Source: Caballeronia telluris
GTDB lineage: Bacteria; Pseudomonadota; Gammaproteobacteria; Burkholderiales; Burkholderiaceae
Reading direction: 5' to 3'
Assembly (NCBI RefSeq): GCF_001544495.1
Contig: NZ_FCNZ02000021.1
Location: 39,088 to 103,087, forward strand
Length of the DNA stretch: 64,000 bases
The position numbers and the translations under genes are program-made. The notes below the pieces were generated by a model. That model did no database searches and was not told the DNA's origin. It saw only the letters and a program-made list of their open reading frames with translations. Shown one piece after another: positions 8,264-16,398 of this stretch. How positions within the stretch are numbered: position 1 is the first letter of the stretch; every line of letters begins with the position of its first letter.

Positions 8264-8815
8264 TTATGACTCAGCCGGTTTGACGACGCCGGCCATCTCC
8301 AGTTGCATCAGGACCATATTGACGAGTGCGTTCACGGTCGGACGCCCGGTCTCGACGACGAAATGCGCGCAGTCGTGATAGAGCGGATCGCGCGTCGCGA
8401 AGAGCGCTTCGAGCTTTCCGCGCGGATCGTCAGTCTGCAAAAGCGGGCGATTCTTGTCACGGCGCGTGCGCTGCCAGAGATCATGCGGATTTGCACGCAG
8501 ATAAACGACGATGCCGCGATTTTTCAAATTTTCGCGATTCTCCGGACGCAGTATCGCGCCGCCGCCGGTGGCGAGCACGATGCCGTCGCGCTGTGACAGT
8601 TCGTCGATGACGCTCGCCTCGCGCTGCCGGAATCCTTCCTCGCCTTCCAGTTCCCAGATGACCGGAATCCGCGCGCCGGTGCGCGCCTCGATCTCGTGGT
8701 CGGAATCGATGAACGATCGCTGCAAACGGCGCGCAACCGCACGGCCCACGGTGGTTTTTCCCGCCCCCATGAGTCCGACAAAAAAGATGTTCGCGTTCGC
8801 GTGCCCGGCCTGCAA
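8264..8815 (-). CDS. aroK: Shikimate kinase (TTG start)
   Basis: A 183-residue kinase phosphorylating shikimate at the 3-position. Walker A GLMGAGKT is at 14-21, the shikimate-binding FIDSDHEIE is near 33-41, TGGGAIL is near residue 83, and the lid arginine segment is KNRPLL. No ATG gives a sensible N-terminus. A TTG at 8815 has AAAGGAA placed about 6 nt upstream and gives MQAGHANANIFF, close to other Burkholderiaceae AroK. A second TTG 18 codons upstream is less likely. It follows pilQ after a 98-bp gap and is coupled to aroB, matching the pilQ-aroK-aroB order common in proteobacteria. Confidence 0.9.
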   Translation of the reverse strand: MQAGHANANIFFVGLMGAGKTTVGRAVARRLQRSFIDSDHEIEARTGARIPVIWELEGEEGFRQREASVIDELSQRDGIVLATGGGAILRPENRENLKNRGIVVYLRANPHDLWQRTRRDKNRPLLQTDDPRGKLEALFATRDPLYHDCAHFVVETGRPTVNALVNMVLMQLEMAGVVKPAES

Positions 8816-8913
8816 CTCGGTTCCTTTAAGGTGAATCTGAATTTTGTTCGTGCGGCAGCTTAAGGGCAAACCGCCCGCTTTGTCGAGTCTGGGCGCCCTT
8901 CCGGCAGGGTTCG

Positions 8914-10500
8914 TCAGCCGGGCGGCGTCACGACGTGCGGCGTGATGAAGATCACCAGTTCGCTCTTCGAGCTGCGTCGCGCGTCGTGCCTGAAAAGCCA
9001 GCCGACGACCGGGATTTTCGACAGCAGCGGCACGCCCGTCACGTCGTCTCTCTCGTCTGCGGAATAGATGCCTCCGATCGCCACTGTCCCGCCGTCTTCC
9101 ACTTCGACGCGCGTCTGCACGTGTTTCGTGTTGATCGCGGGCCCGGCGGCGGTCTCTTCGCCGACGCTGTCCTTCGAGACATCCAGGTCCAGGATCACGC
9201 GCCCATGCGGCGTGATCTGTGGTTCGACCTCCAGTTTGAGCGCAGCGCGCCGAAACTGCACCCCCGACACGCCGTTTCCGACCTTCGCCTGATAAGGAAG
9301 CTCCGTCCCCTGCTCGACGAGCGCCTTCACGCGATCCGCCGTGATGACGCGCGAACTCGACACGATCTGCCCGCGCCCCTCCGCCTCCAGCGCGCTCAGT
9401 TCGACGTTCAGGAGCCGCGTCGCCTGCGCGGCGAACAAAGTGAGACCGGCCGTCGCGGCGTCGAAACCGGAAATCGGCCGCGCCGACAGGTCGTAGATCG
9501 CGCCGTCCTTGCCGCCCACGACGCCGCGCGGCGAATCGCCGGGCGCCGTCATCGACAGCTTGACGCCCAGATTGCGCGAAAAGCCGGCGTCGCCCTCGAC
9601 GATGCGCGCCTCGATCATTACTTGCGGCGTCGGCTTGTCGATGCGCGCGATCAGTTCCGCGATCTGCGCGATCCGCGCGTCGAGGTCGGTGACGAAGAGC
9701 AGGTTGGTGCGCGAATCCGCCATCGCCGCGCCGCGCTTGGACAGCACGCGCTGGCTACCCGTGCCCGTCAGGAGCTTCTTGACATCCTCGGCGCGCGGAT
9801 AGCGCAGCGCGAAGGTGCGGCTCGCGAGTGGTTCGAGATCGGCCGCGCGCGCGTGCGCCTCGAAGCGCAGCTTTTCGCGCGCCGCCAGTTCCGTGAGTGG
9901 CGCGACCCAGATCACGTCGCCGTGGCGCTCCATCGCGAGGCCGTTCACTTCGAGCAGCGTGTCGAACGCGCGCCGCCACGGCACGTTCGTCAGATTGATC
10001 GTGACCAGCCCGCGAATCTTCTCGCTCGCGACGATGTTGAGCCCCGAGAACTTCGCGAACGTCTGAAGCACCGCGGGCAAATCGGCGTTTTTCAGGTTCA
10101 GCGTGATCGGCTTGCCGTCGCCGCTTGCGTTCGCCGGCGATGTGTCGGCGCGGCTCAAGCGCTGGAGCGGCGGCAGCGGCACCGGCGGACCTTCCAGCGG
10201 CGCTGCGTCGATGGCCGCGGCATTCGCGGCCGCAGGAGAGGCCGGCGCCGCGGGCTTCTCGGCGGGCGCGAGCCACGCCGAATCCGGCGCGTCGGCGTCG
10301 CCCGGTTCCGTCGATGCCACAACAGGAACCGGCGGCACGGTCGTGTCGACGGCGAACTGGTCGGTCGACAGCGTATCGTTCAACGAGGGCAGCGGCGGCA
10401 GCGGCGGAACCGCGCTTTCGGCGGCGAGCGCCCGGCACAGCAGAACGGCGGCGACGGCGAGCGTTCGCCGCCGCGTCTTGATCGATGCATGCGCTTTCAC
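8914..10500 (-). CDS. pilQ: Type IV pilus secretin PilQ (compact form)
   Basis: A 528-residue outer-membrane secretin through which type IV pili pass. A signal sequence (about 1-28) is followed by an unusual Pro/Ala-rich low-complexity stretch (about 30-125). After that come an STN/secretin short domain ('ITLNLKNADLPAVLQTFAKF', about 130-200), an N-domain with FALRYPRAEDVKKLL, and the C-terminal secretin barrel ending 'VPLLSKIPVVGWLFR...ELVIFITPHVV'. I see no AMIN domains, which larger PilQ proteins carry at the N-terminus, so it resembles the shorter HofQ-like secretins. It starts at a GTG overlapping the pilOP stop (GTGA). Confidence 0.88.
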   Translation of the reverse strand: MKAHASIKTRRRTLAVAAVLLCRALAAESAVPPLPPLPSLNDTLSTDQFAVDTTVPPVPVVASTEPGDADAPDSAWLAPAEKPAAPASPAAANAAAIDAAPLEGPPVPLPPLQRLSRADTSPANASGDGKPITLNLKNADLPAVLQTFAKFSGLNIVASEKIRGLVTINLTNVPWRRAFDTLLEVNGLAMERHGDVIWVAPLTELAAREKLRFEAHARAADLEPLASRTFALRYPRAEDVKKLLTGTGSQRVLSKRGAAMADSRTNLLFVTDLDARIAQIAELIARIDKPTPQVMIEARIVEGDAGFSRNLGVKLSMTAPGDSPRGVVGGKDGAIYDLSARPISGFDAATAGLTLFAAQATRLLNVELSALEAEGRGQIVSSSRVITADRVKALVEQGTELPYQAKVGNGVSGVQFRRAALKLEVEPQITPHGRVILDLDVSKDSVGEETAAGPAINTKHVQTRVEVEDGGTVAIGGIYSADERDDVTGVPLLSKIPVVGWLFRHDARRSSKSELVIFITPHVVTPPG

Positions 10501-11366
10501 GGGCGATCCTCCACGAAGGACACTGAACGCGAGCCGCCGCCGTCGCGCGAAACGTCGATCGAACGAACGTGGACGCGACCGAGCCGTTCGTCACCGATCA
10601 TCTGGCCGATCGCAAAGCCATCGACGCCCTTCGCCGTCTCGATCAGCGCCATCGCGCGCTCGCGGCCGAGCAGCGTCCCGACGAGCAGCATGTCGCCCGC
10701 CAGTCCTGACCCGGGGCCTTCCTTGCCGAACGGATCGATGAGCGAGGCATCGCGAGCGTCGGCGTTCGCACGGCGCGCGACCGCGGGCAGCGTGTCGAAA
10801 ACGCGCAACGTCGCCTCGAACGTCAGCGAATCCGGCCCGCGCTTCAACTGCACGGCATCGGCGACGACGAGGCGCGGCAACGCGCCGAGCGCGTCGAGAA
10901 AACGGCGCACTTCGCCAAACGTGCCCTCCGCCCGCAGCTTCAGCGCCCGCTCGCCCTCCGGCGTGCCGCTCTTCGCAGCCGCGACGGGCACGATGGAGCC
11001 GAGCCGCAGCCCGCCTTGCCCGGCTATCGTCGAGACCGCGTGCAGCGCATCGGCCATGCTCCAGCGCGCGGACGCGTTCTCGGGCAAGGCCGCGCGCCTG
11101 CGCAACTCCGGCAGGGCGTCGAGCATTTTTTTGGTTCGCTGCGTGCGCTGTTGCGCTTCATCGAGCGCCGCGCGGCTGGCGTCCAGCCCGCTCGCGCCCG
11201 ACGTCCGGTACGCGTACAGGCCAAGCGCCCCCATCGTCACGCCGATCGCGACCGCGCTGAGAATCATCCGCCTGCGGCTCCACAAGTCGATCGGTTCAAG
11301 GATCAGTCGCTTGAGACGGCTGTCACGCCGAATCGGTCGGTTGAGATTGATCGGGAGCGTGCTCAT
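10497..11366 (-). CDS. PilO-PilP fusion protein, type IV pilus inner-membrane alignment component
   Basis: A 289-residue protein. Residues 34-53 form one transmembrane helix, 62-95 a charged coiled-coil-like helix, and 100-195 a ferredoxin-like PilO region. After the linker DPFGKEGPG (211-219), residues 224-289 ('MLLVGTLLGRERAMALIET', then IGQMIGDERLGRVHVRSIDV) look like the C-terminal beta domain of PilP. PilP is normally a separate lipoprotein linking the PilN/PilO platform to PilQ. Here it has no signal, lipobox or start of its own. It overlaps pilN and pilQ by 4 nt. The PilO part is secure from context; the PilP part is inferred from pattern. Confidence 0.75.
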   Translation of the reverse strand: MSTLPINLNRPIRRDSRLKRLILEPIDLWSRRRMILSAVAIGVTMGALGLYAYRTSGASGLDASRAALDEAQQRTQRTKKMLDALPELRRRAALPENASARWSMADALHAVSTIAGQGGLRLGSIVPVAAAKSGTPEGERALKLRAEGTFGEVRRFLDALGALPRLVVADAVQLKRGPDSLTFEATLRVFDTLPAVARRANADARDASLIDPFGKEGPGSGLAGDMLLVGTLLGRERAMALIETAKGVDGFAIGQMIGDERLGRVHVRSIDVSRDGGGSRSVSFVEDRP

Positions 11367-12013
11367 TTCGAACTCCTTTTGGCCGATGCCATAAGAGCCT
11401 TCTTCTGTTGCGCGAGCGGCGTCTCGACCGTCCATCGCACGAGCGCGGTGAATTCGTAGCCGCTCGCGATACCGGGCGTCGGCGCCGCTTTCCCACGCAG
11501 CGGCGCCGGAACCGGCCGCTTCATTTCGACGACTTCGACCGCCTCCACGCCGCGCACGGCCTCGAGAAGCTTGAGCCAGCGCGCCGCCGCCTGCGAATCG
11601 GACGCGAACGCGGCAAGTTCGACCGCGTTCGTCTGCTGCGACACGCGCTGCAAAGCGACGCCGCCCTGCTGCGCTTCGGCGAGCGCATCGAGCAACGCAA
11701 GAAAGCGCGCCGCCGGCGCGGCGAGCGGCACGGCGGTATCGCGCGCGCGGCGCCGCTGCGCTTCGGCTTCGGTCAGGCGGCCGTGCTCGGCCACTTTCGC
11801 GCCCGACGCGCGCAAGGACGCTTCGAGCGCCAGGCGCCGCTCGTCGAGCCGCGCGCGGTCCAACGCGTCCCAGCCCGCCGCCACGCCGACGGCCGCGCAG
11901 CCCGCGAGCGCAGCGGCGGCGAGCGCCGTGAGCCGCCGGTTGCGCGCTTCCCGCCGCTTTTTCGTCCGGTACGGCAGGACGTTGAATCCATCGACCAGTA
12001 CGAGGCCAGTCAT
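11363..12013 (-). CDS. pilN: Type IV pilus inner-membrane protein PilN
   Basis: A 216-residue protein. The short cytoplasmic N-terminus 'GFNVLPYRTKKRREARNRR' contains the NxLPYR motif that docks into PilM. One transmembrane helix (about 27-47) is followed by a coiled coil and a small periplasmic ferredoxin-like domain near residues 110-200. It bridges cytoplasmic PilM and the PilO half of the next gene product. The start ATG at 12013 overlaps the pilM stop by 4 nt. An upstream open frame of 52 codons is pilM sequence out of frame. Confidence 0.88.
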   Translation of the reverse strand: MTGLVLVDGFNVLPYRTKKRREARNRRLTALAAAALAGCAAVGVAAGWDALDRARLDERRLALEASLRASGAKVAEHGRLTEAEAQRRRARDTAVPLAAPAARFLALLDALAEAQQGGVALQRVSQQTNAVELAAFASDSQAAARWLKLLEAVRGVEAVEVVEMKRPVPAPLRGKAAPTPGIASGYEFTALVRWTVETPLAQQKKALMASAKRSSK

Positions 12014-13005
12014 TGCATCACCTCGCGGAGCGCAAGTCCGAACGCGACCGCAAAGCGCGGCGAGTGGCGCAGCGTTTCGTCGATGGCACTCGCGCCGTTG
12101 CAGAACGGCGCGCATTCGAACGGCAGCACGGGGCAGCGCAGGATTTCGGCAAGCTGCGCCGGCGTGCAACCGGCACGCGTCAGCAGGTCGACATCGCCGC
12201 CGATGAACACCCAGTCAGGCGGCCCTTTCTCGCCGACCAGATCGCGCAGCGCGTCCATGACGGAGGAATATTCGGGCGCCGGATAGCGCAGTTCGTTCTC
12301 CACGCCGTCCTCGCCGACGAGCCACGCGTAGAGTCCGGTTCCATCCGCCCAGCACGCGATGTAATGGTCACGCGAATCGATTTCGATCGTGCCCGCGTGA
12401 CGCATCGCGCGCAGTGCGGCAGCGGGTTCGCCGTCGATCGCGGACAGCGAGATGCCCGCCATGGCCGCCGTCTCGACACGCGATTCCACGTGCTGACGCG
12501 CGGTCGCCGCAATCGACACCTGCGCGCATCCGTCGTCCTGCGGTTCGACCGACCAGTCGACCGCCAGCGCGGCGCGCTCGATGCCCGCGGCGCGCTCGGC
12601 TTCGGCGAGCACCGCCGGTTCGAGCAGCCCGAGCGGATCGCGGCCGCCCGTCGCGCTCTCGTGCGCCTCGATCAGCCGCGAGATCGGCACGCGCGTCATC
12701 AGCGTCGCGGATGCCGGCAGTCCGATCGCGCAACGCAGCGCGCGCCACGTGCCGCGCGCGGGCAGCCGCCCGAACGCCTCGCGCAAGGCGGCGGCCACCG
12801 CGTGACGGTCGATGAAATCGCCGTTGATCACCGCCCCCGCTTCGAGCGGCACCGACTCCAGATGCTCGACGCACACCGGCCCGTTCGCCCGCAGCCGCCG
12901 GCTCACCACCGCCACGCGCACCGCCCGTTCGCTCACATCGATTCCCGCTGCGTACCGGCGCGTGACCGCCAGCACCGATCCGCGCAACGCTTCTTTCCCG
13001 CTCAT
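12010..13005 (-). CDS. pilM: Type IV pilus actin-like cytoplasmic protein PilM
   Basis: A 331-residue actin/FtsA-fold ATPase-like protein. The phosphate-1 motif AAGIDVSERAVRVAVV is at about 19-34; later 'WADGTGLYAWLVG' and 'VFIGGDVDLLTRAG' correspond to the second nucleotide-binding lobe. PilM forms a cytoplasmic ring that binds the PilN N-terminus. GGAGG is 5 nt upstream of the ATG. It is first in pilM-pilN-pilOP-pilQ and divergent from mrcA across 202 bp. The sequence is a diverged member; the identity rests partly on the linked genes. Confidence 0.85.
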   Translation of the reverse strand: MSGKEALRGSVLAVTRRYAAGIDVSERAVRVAVVSRRLRANGPVCVEHLESVPLEAGAVINGDFIDRHAVAAALREAFGRLPARGTWRALRCAIGLPASATLMTRVPISRLIEAHESATGGRDPLGLLEPAVLAEAERAAGIERAALAVDWSVEPQDDGCAQVSIAATARQHVESRVETAAMAGISLSAIDGEPAAALRAMRHAGTIEIDSRDHYIACWADGTGLYAWLVGEDGVENELRYPAPEYSSVMDALRDLVGEKGPPDWVFIGGDVDLLTRAGCTPAQLAEILRCPVLPFECAPFCNGASAIDETLRHSPRFAVAFGLALREVMQ

Positions 13006-13176
13006 TCCCGCCTCCTACGTTTCATCGCGCCGAACCGTTCGGCCGCTTGCAGTAGGAGAATTGTGGTGAGGGCAGCGCCCGGCGAACATTCGTCCGAATG
13101 GCCAACGCAAGCGTTACGCGTCGCGTGCGCCGCGCGCTGCGTACCCTTCATGACAAAGCCGGTAAAGCCAGGCAGC

Positions 13177-13182
13177 TATAAT
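13177..13182 (+). promoter_or_regulatory. Probable -10 box for mrcA
   Basis: A consensus TATAAT lies 25 bp before the mrcA ATG. No good -35 is found at 16-18 bp; ATGACA ends 21 bp upstream. The leader would be very short, about 20 nt. Confidence 0.45.
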
Positions 13183-13207
13183 CGCGGGACCGTTTTTTGG
13201 TGGTGCT

Positions 13208-15610
13208 ATGCAATCCTCTACCCCGTCGACCCCGCCGTCCCAGCCGCCCAAGCGGAAGAAGCGCCCGCTGTTGCTGCGGCTTTTTCTGGGACTTTTCGTC
13301 TGTATTTTCGCGCTGGTCATCAGTGCGGGGCTCGTCCTCGGTTATGCGCTCGTCGTGGCCCAGCCGAACCTGCCGTCGCTCGACGCGCTCACCGACTACC
13401 GGCCCAAGGTGCCGCTGCGAATCTATACGGCCGATCACGTGCTGATCGGCGAATTCGGCGAGGAACGGCGCAGCGTCGTGCGCATCCAGGACGTGCCCGA
13501 TCATCTGAAAAAAGCGATTCTCGCGATCGAGGACGCGCGCTTCTACGACCACGGCGGCGTCGATCTGACCGGCATCCTTCGCGCGGGCACCGTCGCGCTG
13601 ACGAACGGGCACGCGTCGCAGGGCGCGAGCACGATCACGATGCAGGTGGCGCGCAATTTCTTCCTGTCGAGCGAGAAGACCTACACGCGCAAGATCTACG
13701 AGATGCTGCTCGCTTACAAGATCGAGCGGGCGCTGACGAAGGATCAGATTCTCGAGGTCTACATGAATCAGATCTATCTCGGCCAGCGCGCGTACGGTTT
13801 CGCGAGCGCCGCGCGCGTCTATTTCGGCAAGGACCTGAAGGACGTGTCGCTCGCCGAGTCGGCGATGCTCGCGGGCCTGCCGAAGGCGCCGTCCGCGTAT
13901 AACCCGGTGGTCAATCCGAAGCGCGCGAAGGTGCGCCAGGAGTACATCCTGCAGCGGATGCTGGAGCTGCGCTACATCACGCAGGACGAGTACGACCAGG
14001 CGGCGAAGCAGCCACTCGTCGTGAAGGGCGCCGGCCGCGAGTTCAGCGTGCACGCGGAGTACGTCGCGGAAATGGTCCGGCAGATGATGTACGCGCAGTA
14101 CCGCGAGGAAGCCTATACGCGCGGCCTGAACGTCGTGACGACCATCGATTCCGCCGACCAGGACGCCGCCTATCGCGCGGTGCGCAAGGGCCTCATGGAT
14201 TACGAGCGCCGTCACGGCTATCGCGGGCCGGAGGGTTTCATCGAGCTGCCCGCGAACGCCGACGAGCGCGAACAGGCCATCGACGACGCGCTCGCCGAGC
14301 ATCCGGACAACGGCGAACTCGTCGCGGCGGTGGTGACGTCCGCGAGCACGAAGCAGGTGAAGGCGAGCTTCATCGACGGCAACGTGGCGACGATCGAAGG
14401 CAACAATCTGCGGTTCGTGTCGAACGCGCTCTCGACGCGCGCGCAGCCGAACCAGCGCATCCGGCCGGGCGCGATCGTCCGACTCATGAAAAACGACGAC
14501 GGCGCCTGGATCATCACGCAATTGCCGCAGGTGGAAGGCGCGCTCGTGTCGGTGGTACCGCAGGACGGCGCGATCCGCGCGCTCGTCGGCGGGTTCGACT
14601 TCAACAAGAACAAGTTCAACCACGTCACGCAGGCCTGGCGCCAGCCGGGGTCGAGCTTCAAGCCGTTCGTGTACTCGGCGTCGCTGGAAAAGGGATTGTC
14701 GCCCGCGACCATCATCAACGACGCGCCGCTTTTCTTCAGCGCCGCCGAAACCGGCGGCCAGCCGTGGGAGCCCAAGAACTACGGCGGCGGCTTCGACGGC
14801 CCGATGAGCATGCGTCAGGCGCTGCAGAAGTCGCGCAACCTGGTGTCGATCCGCATCCTGAACCAGATCGGCACGAAATACACGCAGCAGTACATCACGA
14901 AGTTCGGCTTCGACGCCGACCGCCATCCGGCCTATCTGCCGATGGCGCTCGGCGCCGGTCTCGTCACGCCGTTGCAGATGGCGACCGCATATTCGGTGTT
15001 CGCGAACGGCGGATATCGCGTGAATCCGTACCTGATCGCCGATATCACCGATCCGCGCGGCGCCGTCGTTTCGCATCCGCAGCCGCTCGTCGCGCAAGAA
15101 AGTGCGCCGCTCGCGATCCCGCCGCGCAACGCGTATGTGATGAACAGCCTCTTGCAGAGCGTCGCGCAGCGCGGCACGGGCGCGAAGACGAATGAGTTGA
15201 AGCGCGGCGATCTCGCCGGCAAGACGGGCACGACGAACGATTCACGCGATGCCTGGTTCGCGGGCTACCAGCATTCGCTCGTGGCGATTGCGTGGATCGG
15301 CTACGACAATCCGCGCACGCTCGGCGACAAGGAAACGGGCGGCGGGCTCGCGCTGCCGGTGTGGATGGATTACATGTCGCGCGCGTTGCGCGGCGTGCCG
15401 GAATGGCGCGCACAGCAGCCGCCCGACGTGACATCGCTCGGCGGCGAACTGTATTACGACGACATGACGCCGGGACACGGCTTTGTCGCGACGATCGGTG
15501 TGAGTCAGGCGCAGCCGTCGGAAGGAGGCGTCGCGGGCGTGGCGGCGCCGACGCCCGACGTCGGCGAGCAGGAAAAGCAGGACATCATGAACCTGTTCAA
15601 GAGCCAATAA
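13208..15610 (+). CDS. mrcA: Penicillin-binding protein 1A (bifunctional transglycosylase/transpeptidase)
   Basis: An 800-residue class A PBP that polymerises and cross-links peptidoglycan. A Lys/Arg-rich cytoplasmic tail precedes one transmembrane helix (about 18-42). The GT51 domain shows AIEDARFYDHGGVD (catalytic Glu), QGASTITMQVARNFFL, RKIYEMLLA and EVYMNQIYLGQ. The transpeptidase has the catalytic SSFK at 482-485, SRN at 542-544 and KTGTT at 672-676. Between them is an OB-like insertion typical of PBP1A. It is divergent from the pilMNOPQ operon, an arrangement widespread in proteobacteria (ponA/mrcA next to pilM). Confidence 0.95.
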   Translation: MQSSTPSTPPSQPPKRKKRPLLLRLFLGLFVCIFALVISAGLVLGYALVVAQPNLPSLDALTDYRPKVPLRIYTADHVLIGEFGEERRSVVRIQDVPDHLKKAILAIEDARFYDHGGVDLTGILRAGTVALTNGHASQGASTITMQVARNFFLSSEKTYTRKIYEMLLAYKIERALTKDQILEVYMNQIYLGQRAYGFASAARVYFGKDLKDVSLAESAMLAGLPKAPSAYNPVVNPKRAKVRQEYILQRMLELRYITQDEYDQAAKQPLVVKGAGREFSVHAEYVAEMVRQMMYAQYREEAYTRGLNVVTTIDSADQDAAYRAVRKGLMDYERRHGYRGPEGFIELPANADEREQAIDDALAEHPDNGELVAAVVTSASTKQVKASFIDGNVATIEGNNLRFVSNALSTRAQPNQRIRPGAIVRLMKNDDGAWIITQLPQVEGALVSVVPQDGAIRALVGGFDFNKNKFNHVTQAWRQPGSSFKPFVYSASLEKGLSPATIINDAPLFFSAAETGGQPWEPKNYGGGFDGPMSMRQALQKSRNLVSIRILNQIGTKYTQQYITKFGFDADRHPAYLPMALGAGLVTPLQMATAYSVFANGGYRVNPYLIADITDPRGAVVSHPQPLVAQESAPLAIPPRNAYVMNSLLQSVAQRGTGAKTNELKRGDLAGKTGTTNDSRDAWFAGYQHSLVAIAWIGYDNPRTLGDKETGGGLALPVWMDYMSRALRGVPEWRAQQPPDVTSLGGELYYDDMTPGHGFVATIGVSQAQPSEGGVAGVAAPTPDVGEQEKQDIMNLFKSQ

Positions 15611-15616
15611 CGCAGC

Positions 15617-15651
15617 CTCGGGCAGGCGCGCGAACCGCGCGCTTGCCTGAG
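15617..15651. terminator. Bidirectional hairpin between convergent mrcA and cyaY
   Basis: Arms 15617-15632 and 15636-15651, a 16-bp stem with two G-U type pairs and a 3-nt loop. It sits exactly in the 49-bp gap between two converging genes. No long T-run flanks it, so termination would depend on stem strength or it may act as an mRNA 3'-end stabiliser. Confidence 0.6.
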
Positions 15652-15659
15652 CGCGCCGG

Positions 15660-15977
15660 TCAGGCCGAAAAACTGACCGGCTCGCCCGCCTGTTCCGTCG
15701 CGTATTTCGTCAGCGTCGCGAAGAATTCGGAGTTGTCGCGCGTGTCGCGCCACTGGCCGTCGACGAATTTGTAGTGAAATCCGCCCGCCTTCGCGGCCAG
15801 CCAGATCTCGTGTTTCGGCGGCTGCAAATTGACGATCAGCTTCGTGCGATTCTCGAATTCCAGCGTCAGAACATTGCCGCTGCGCTCGAATTCGATATCC
15901 GCTTCCGCCTTGTCCACTGAGCGTTCGATGGCCGTCAGCGCGGCCTCGGCGAGGGTCAGGTATTCCTGGTCGGTCAT
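15660..15977 (-). CDS. cyaY: Frataxin-like iron-binding protein CyaY
   Basis: A 105-residue protein (E. coli CyaY 106) that binds iron and modulates IscS-dependent Fe-S cluster assembly. The N-terminal helix carries the acidic ridge ('DKAEADIEFERSGNVLTLEF'). The beta-sheet has 'KLIVNLQPPKHEIWLAAKAGGFHY', the frataxin signature. The ATG has GGAG 6 nt upstream. It is divergent from lptM with only 35 bp between the starts and convergent with mrcA. Confidence 0.93.
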   Translation of the reverse strand: MTDQEYLTLAEAALTAIERSVDKAEADIEFERSGNVLTLEFENRTKLIVNLQPPKHEIWLAAKAGGFHYKFVDGQWRDTRDNSEFFATLTKYATEQAGEPVSFSA

Positions 15978-16012
15978 GCTAAACTCCAGCGATTATTTAT
16001 TCAGGGACAGTC

Positions 16013-16339
16013 ATGCGAGTCGTTTTCAGGATGAGCGCGATTGTAACGGCTTTGGCCGTTTCCGCCGTCACGGCGGGCGCGCTCGGCGGGTGTGGTCAGC
16101 GCGGTCCGCTCTATCTTCCGACCACGCCGCCATTGCCCCAACGTCCGGGCGATCTCCAGGAAGCGCCGCCGTCCGATGTCACGCCGACCGGTGAAACGGC
16201 GTCGAGAAACCGCAAGGCGCCCGGCGCATCCGACGACGACTCCGTGCCCGATACCTCGGGAGAGCCGCTCACGCTTTCACCGGACACGGATCTGAAATCC
16301 GGTGCTTCGGCACCCAAAGCCGCATCGTCGTCCAATTGA
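16013..16339 (+). CDS. lptM: LptM/YifL-family lipoprotein
   Basis: A 108-residue lipoprotein. A signal peptide ends in the lipobox LGGC with the acylated cysteine at 27, followed at once by GQRGPLYLP, the hallmark of LptM (YifL) that mimics LPS in the LptDE translocon. The remainder is Pro/Ser/Asp-rich and disordered. It lies directly upstream of lysA, as in many proteobacteria where lptM, lysA and cyaY cluster. The start is supported by AGGGA 5 nt before the ATG. It is longer than E. coli LptM (67) because of the disordered tail. Confidence 0.85.
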   Translation: MRVVFRMSAIVTALAVSAVTAGALGGCGQRGPLYLPTTPPLPQRPGDLQEAPPSDVTPTGETASRNRKAPGASDDDSVPDTSGEPLTLSPDTDLKSGASAPKAASSSN

Positions 16340-16398
16340 ATCTGGCCTGTTGATTCCGGCCCATTGATTCCGACGCTTCACCGTTCCCCAGGTTTCGC

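Noticed and set aside
8935..11394. An 819-codon plus-strand frame antisense to pilQ and pilOP.
   Set aside because: Composition is Arg-rich and shadow-like; the minus-strand genes have clear domains, coupling and ribosome-binding sites.
12013..13902. A 629-codon plus-strand frame running from pilM antisense through the promoter region into mrcA out of frame.
   Set aside because: It crosses an intergenic region and two genes in the wrong frame; no domain recognisable.
13148..15097. A 649-codon minus-strand frame antisense to mrcA.
   Set aside because: Shadow of the PBP1A coding frame; repetitive Arg/His/Asp content with no domain.
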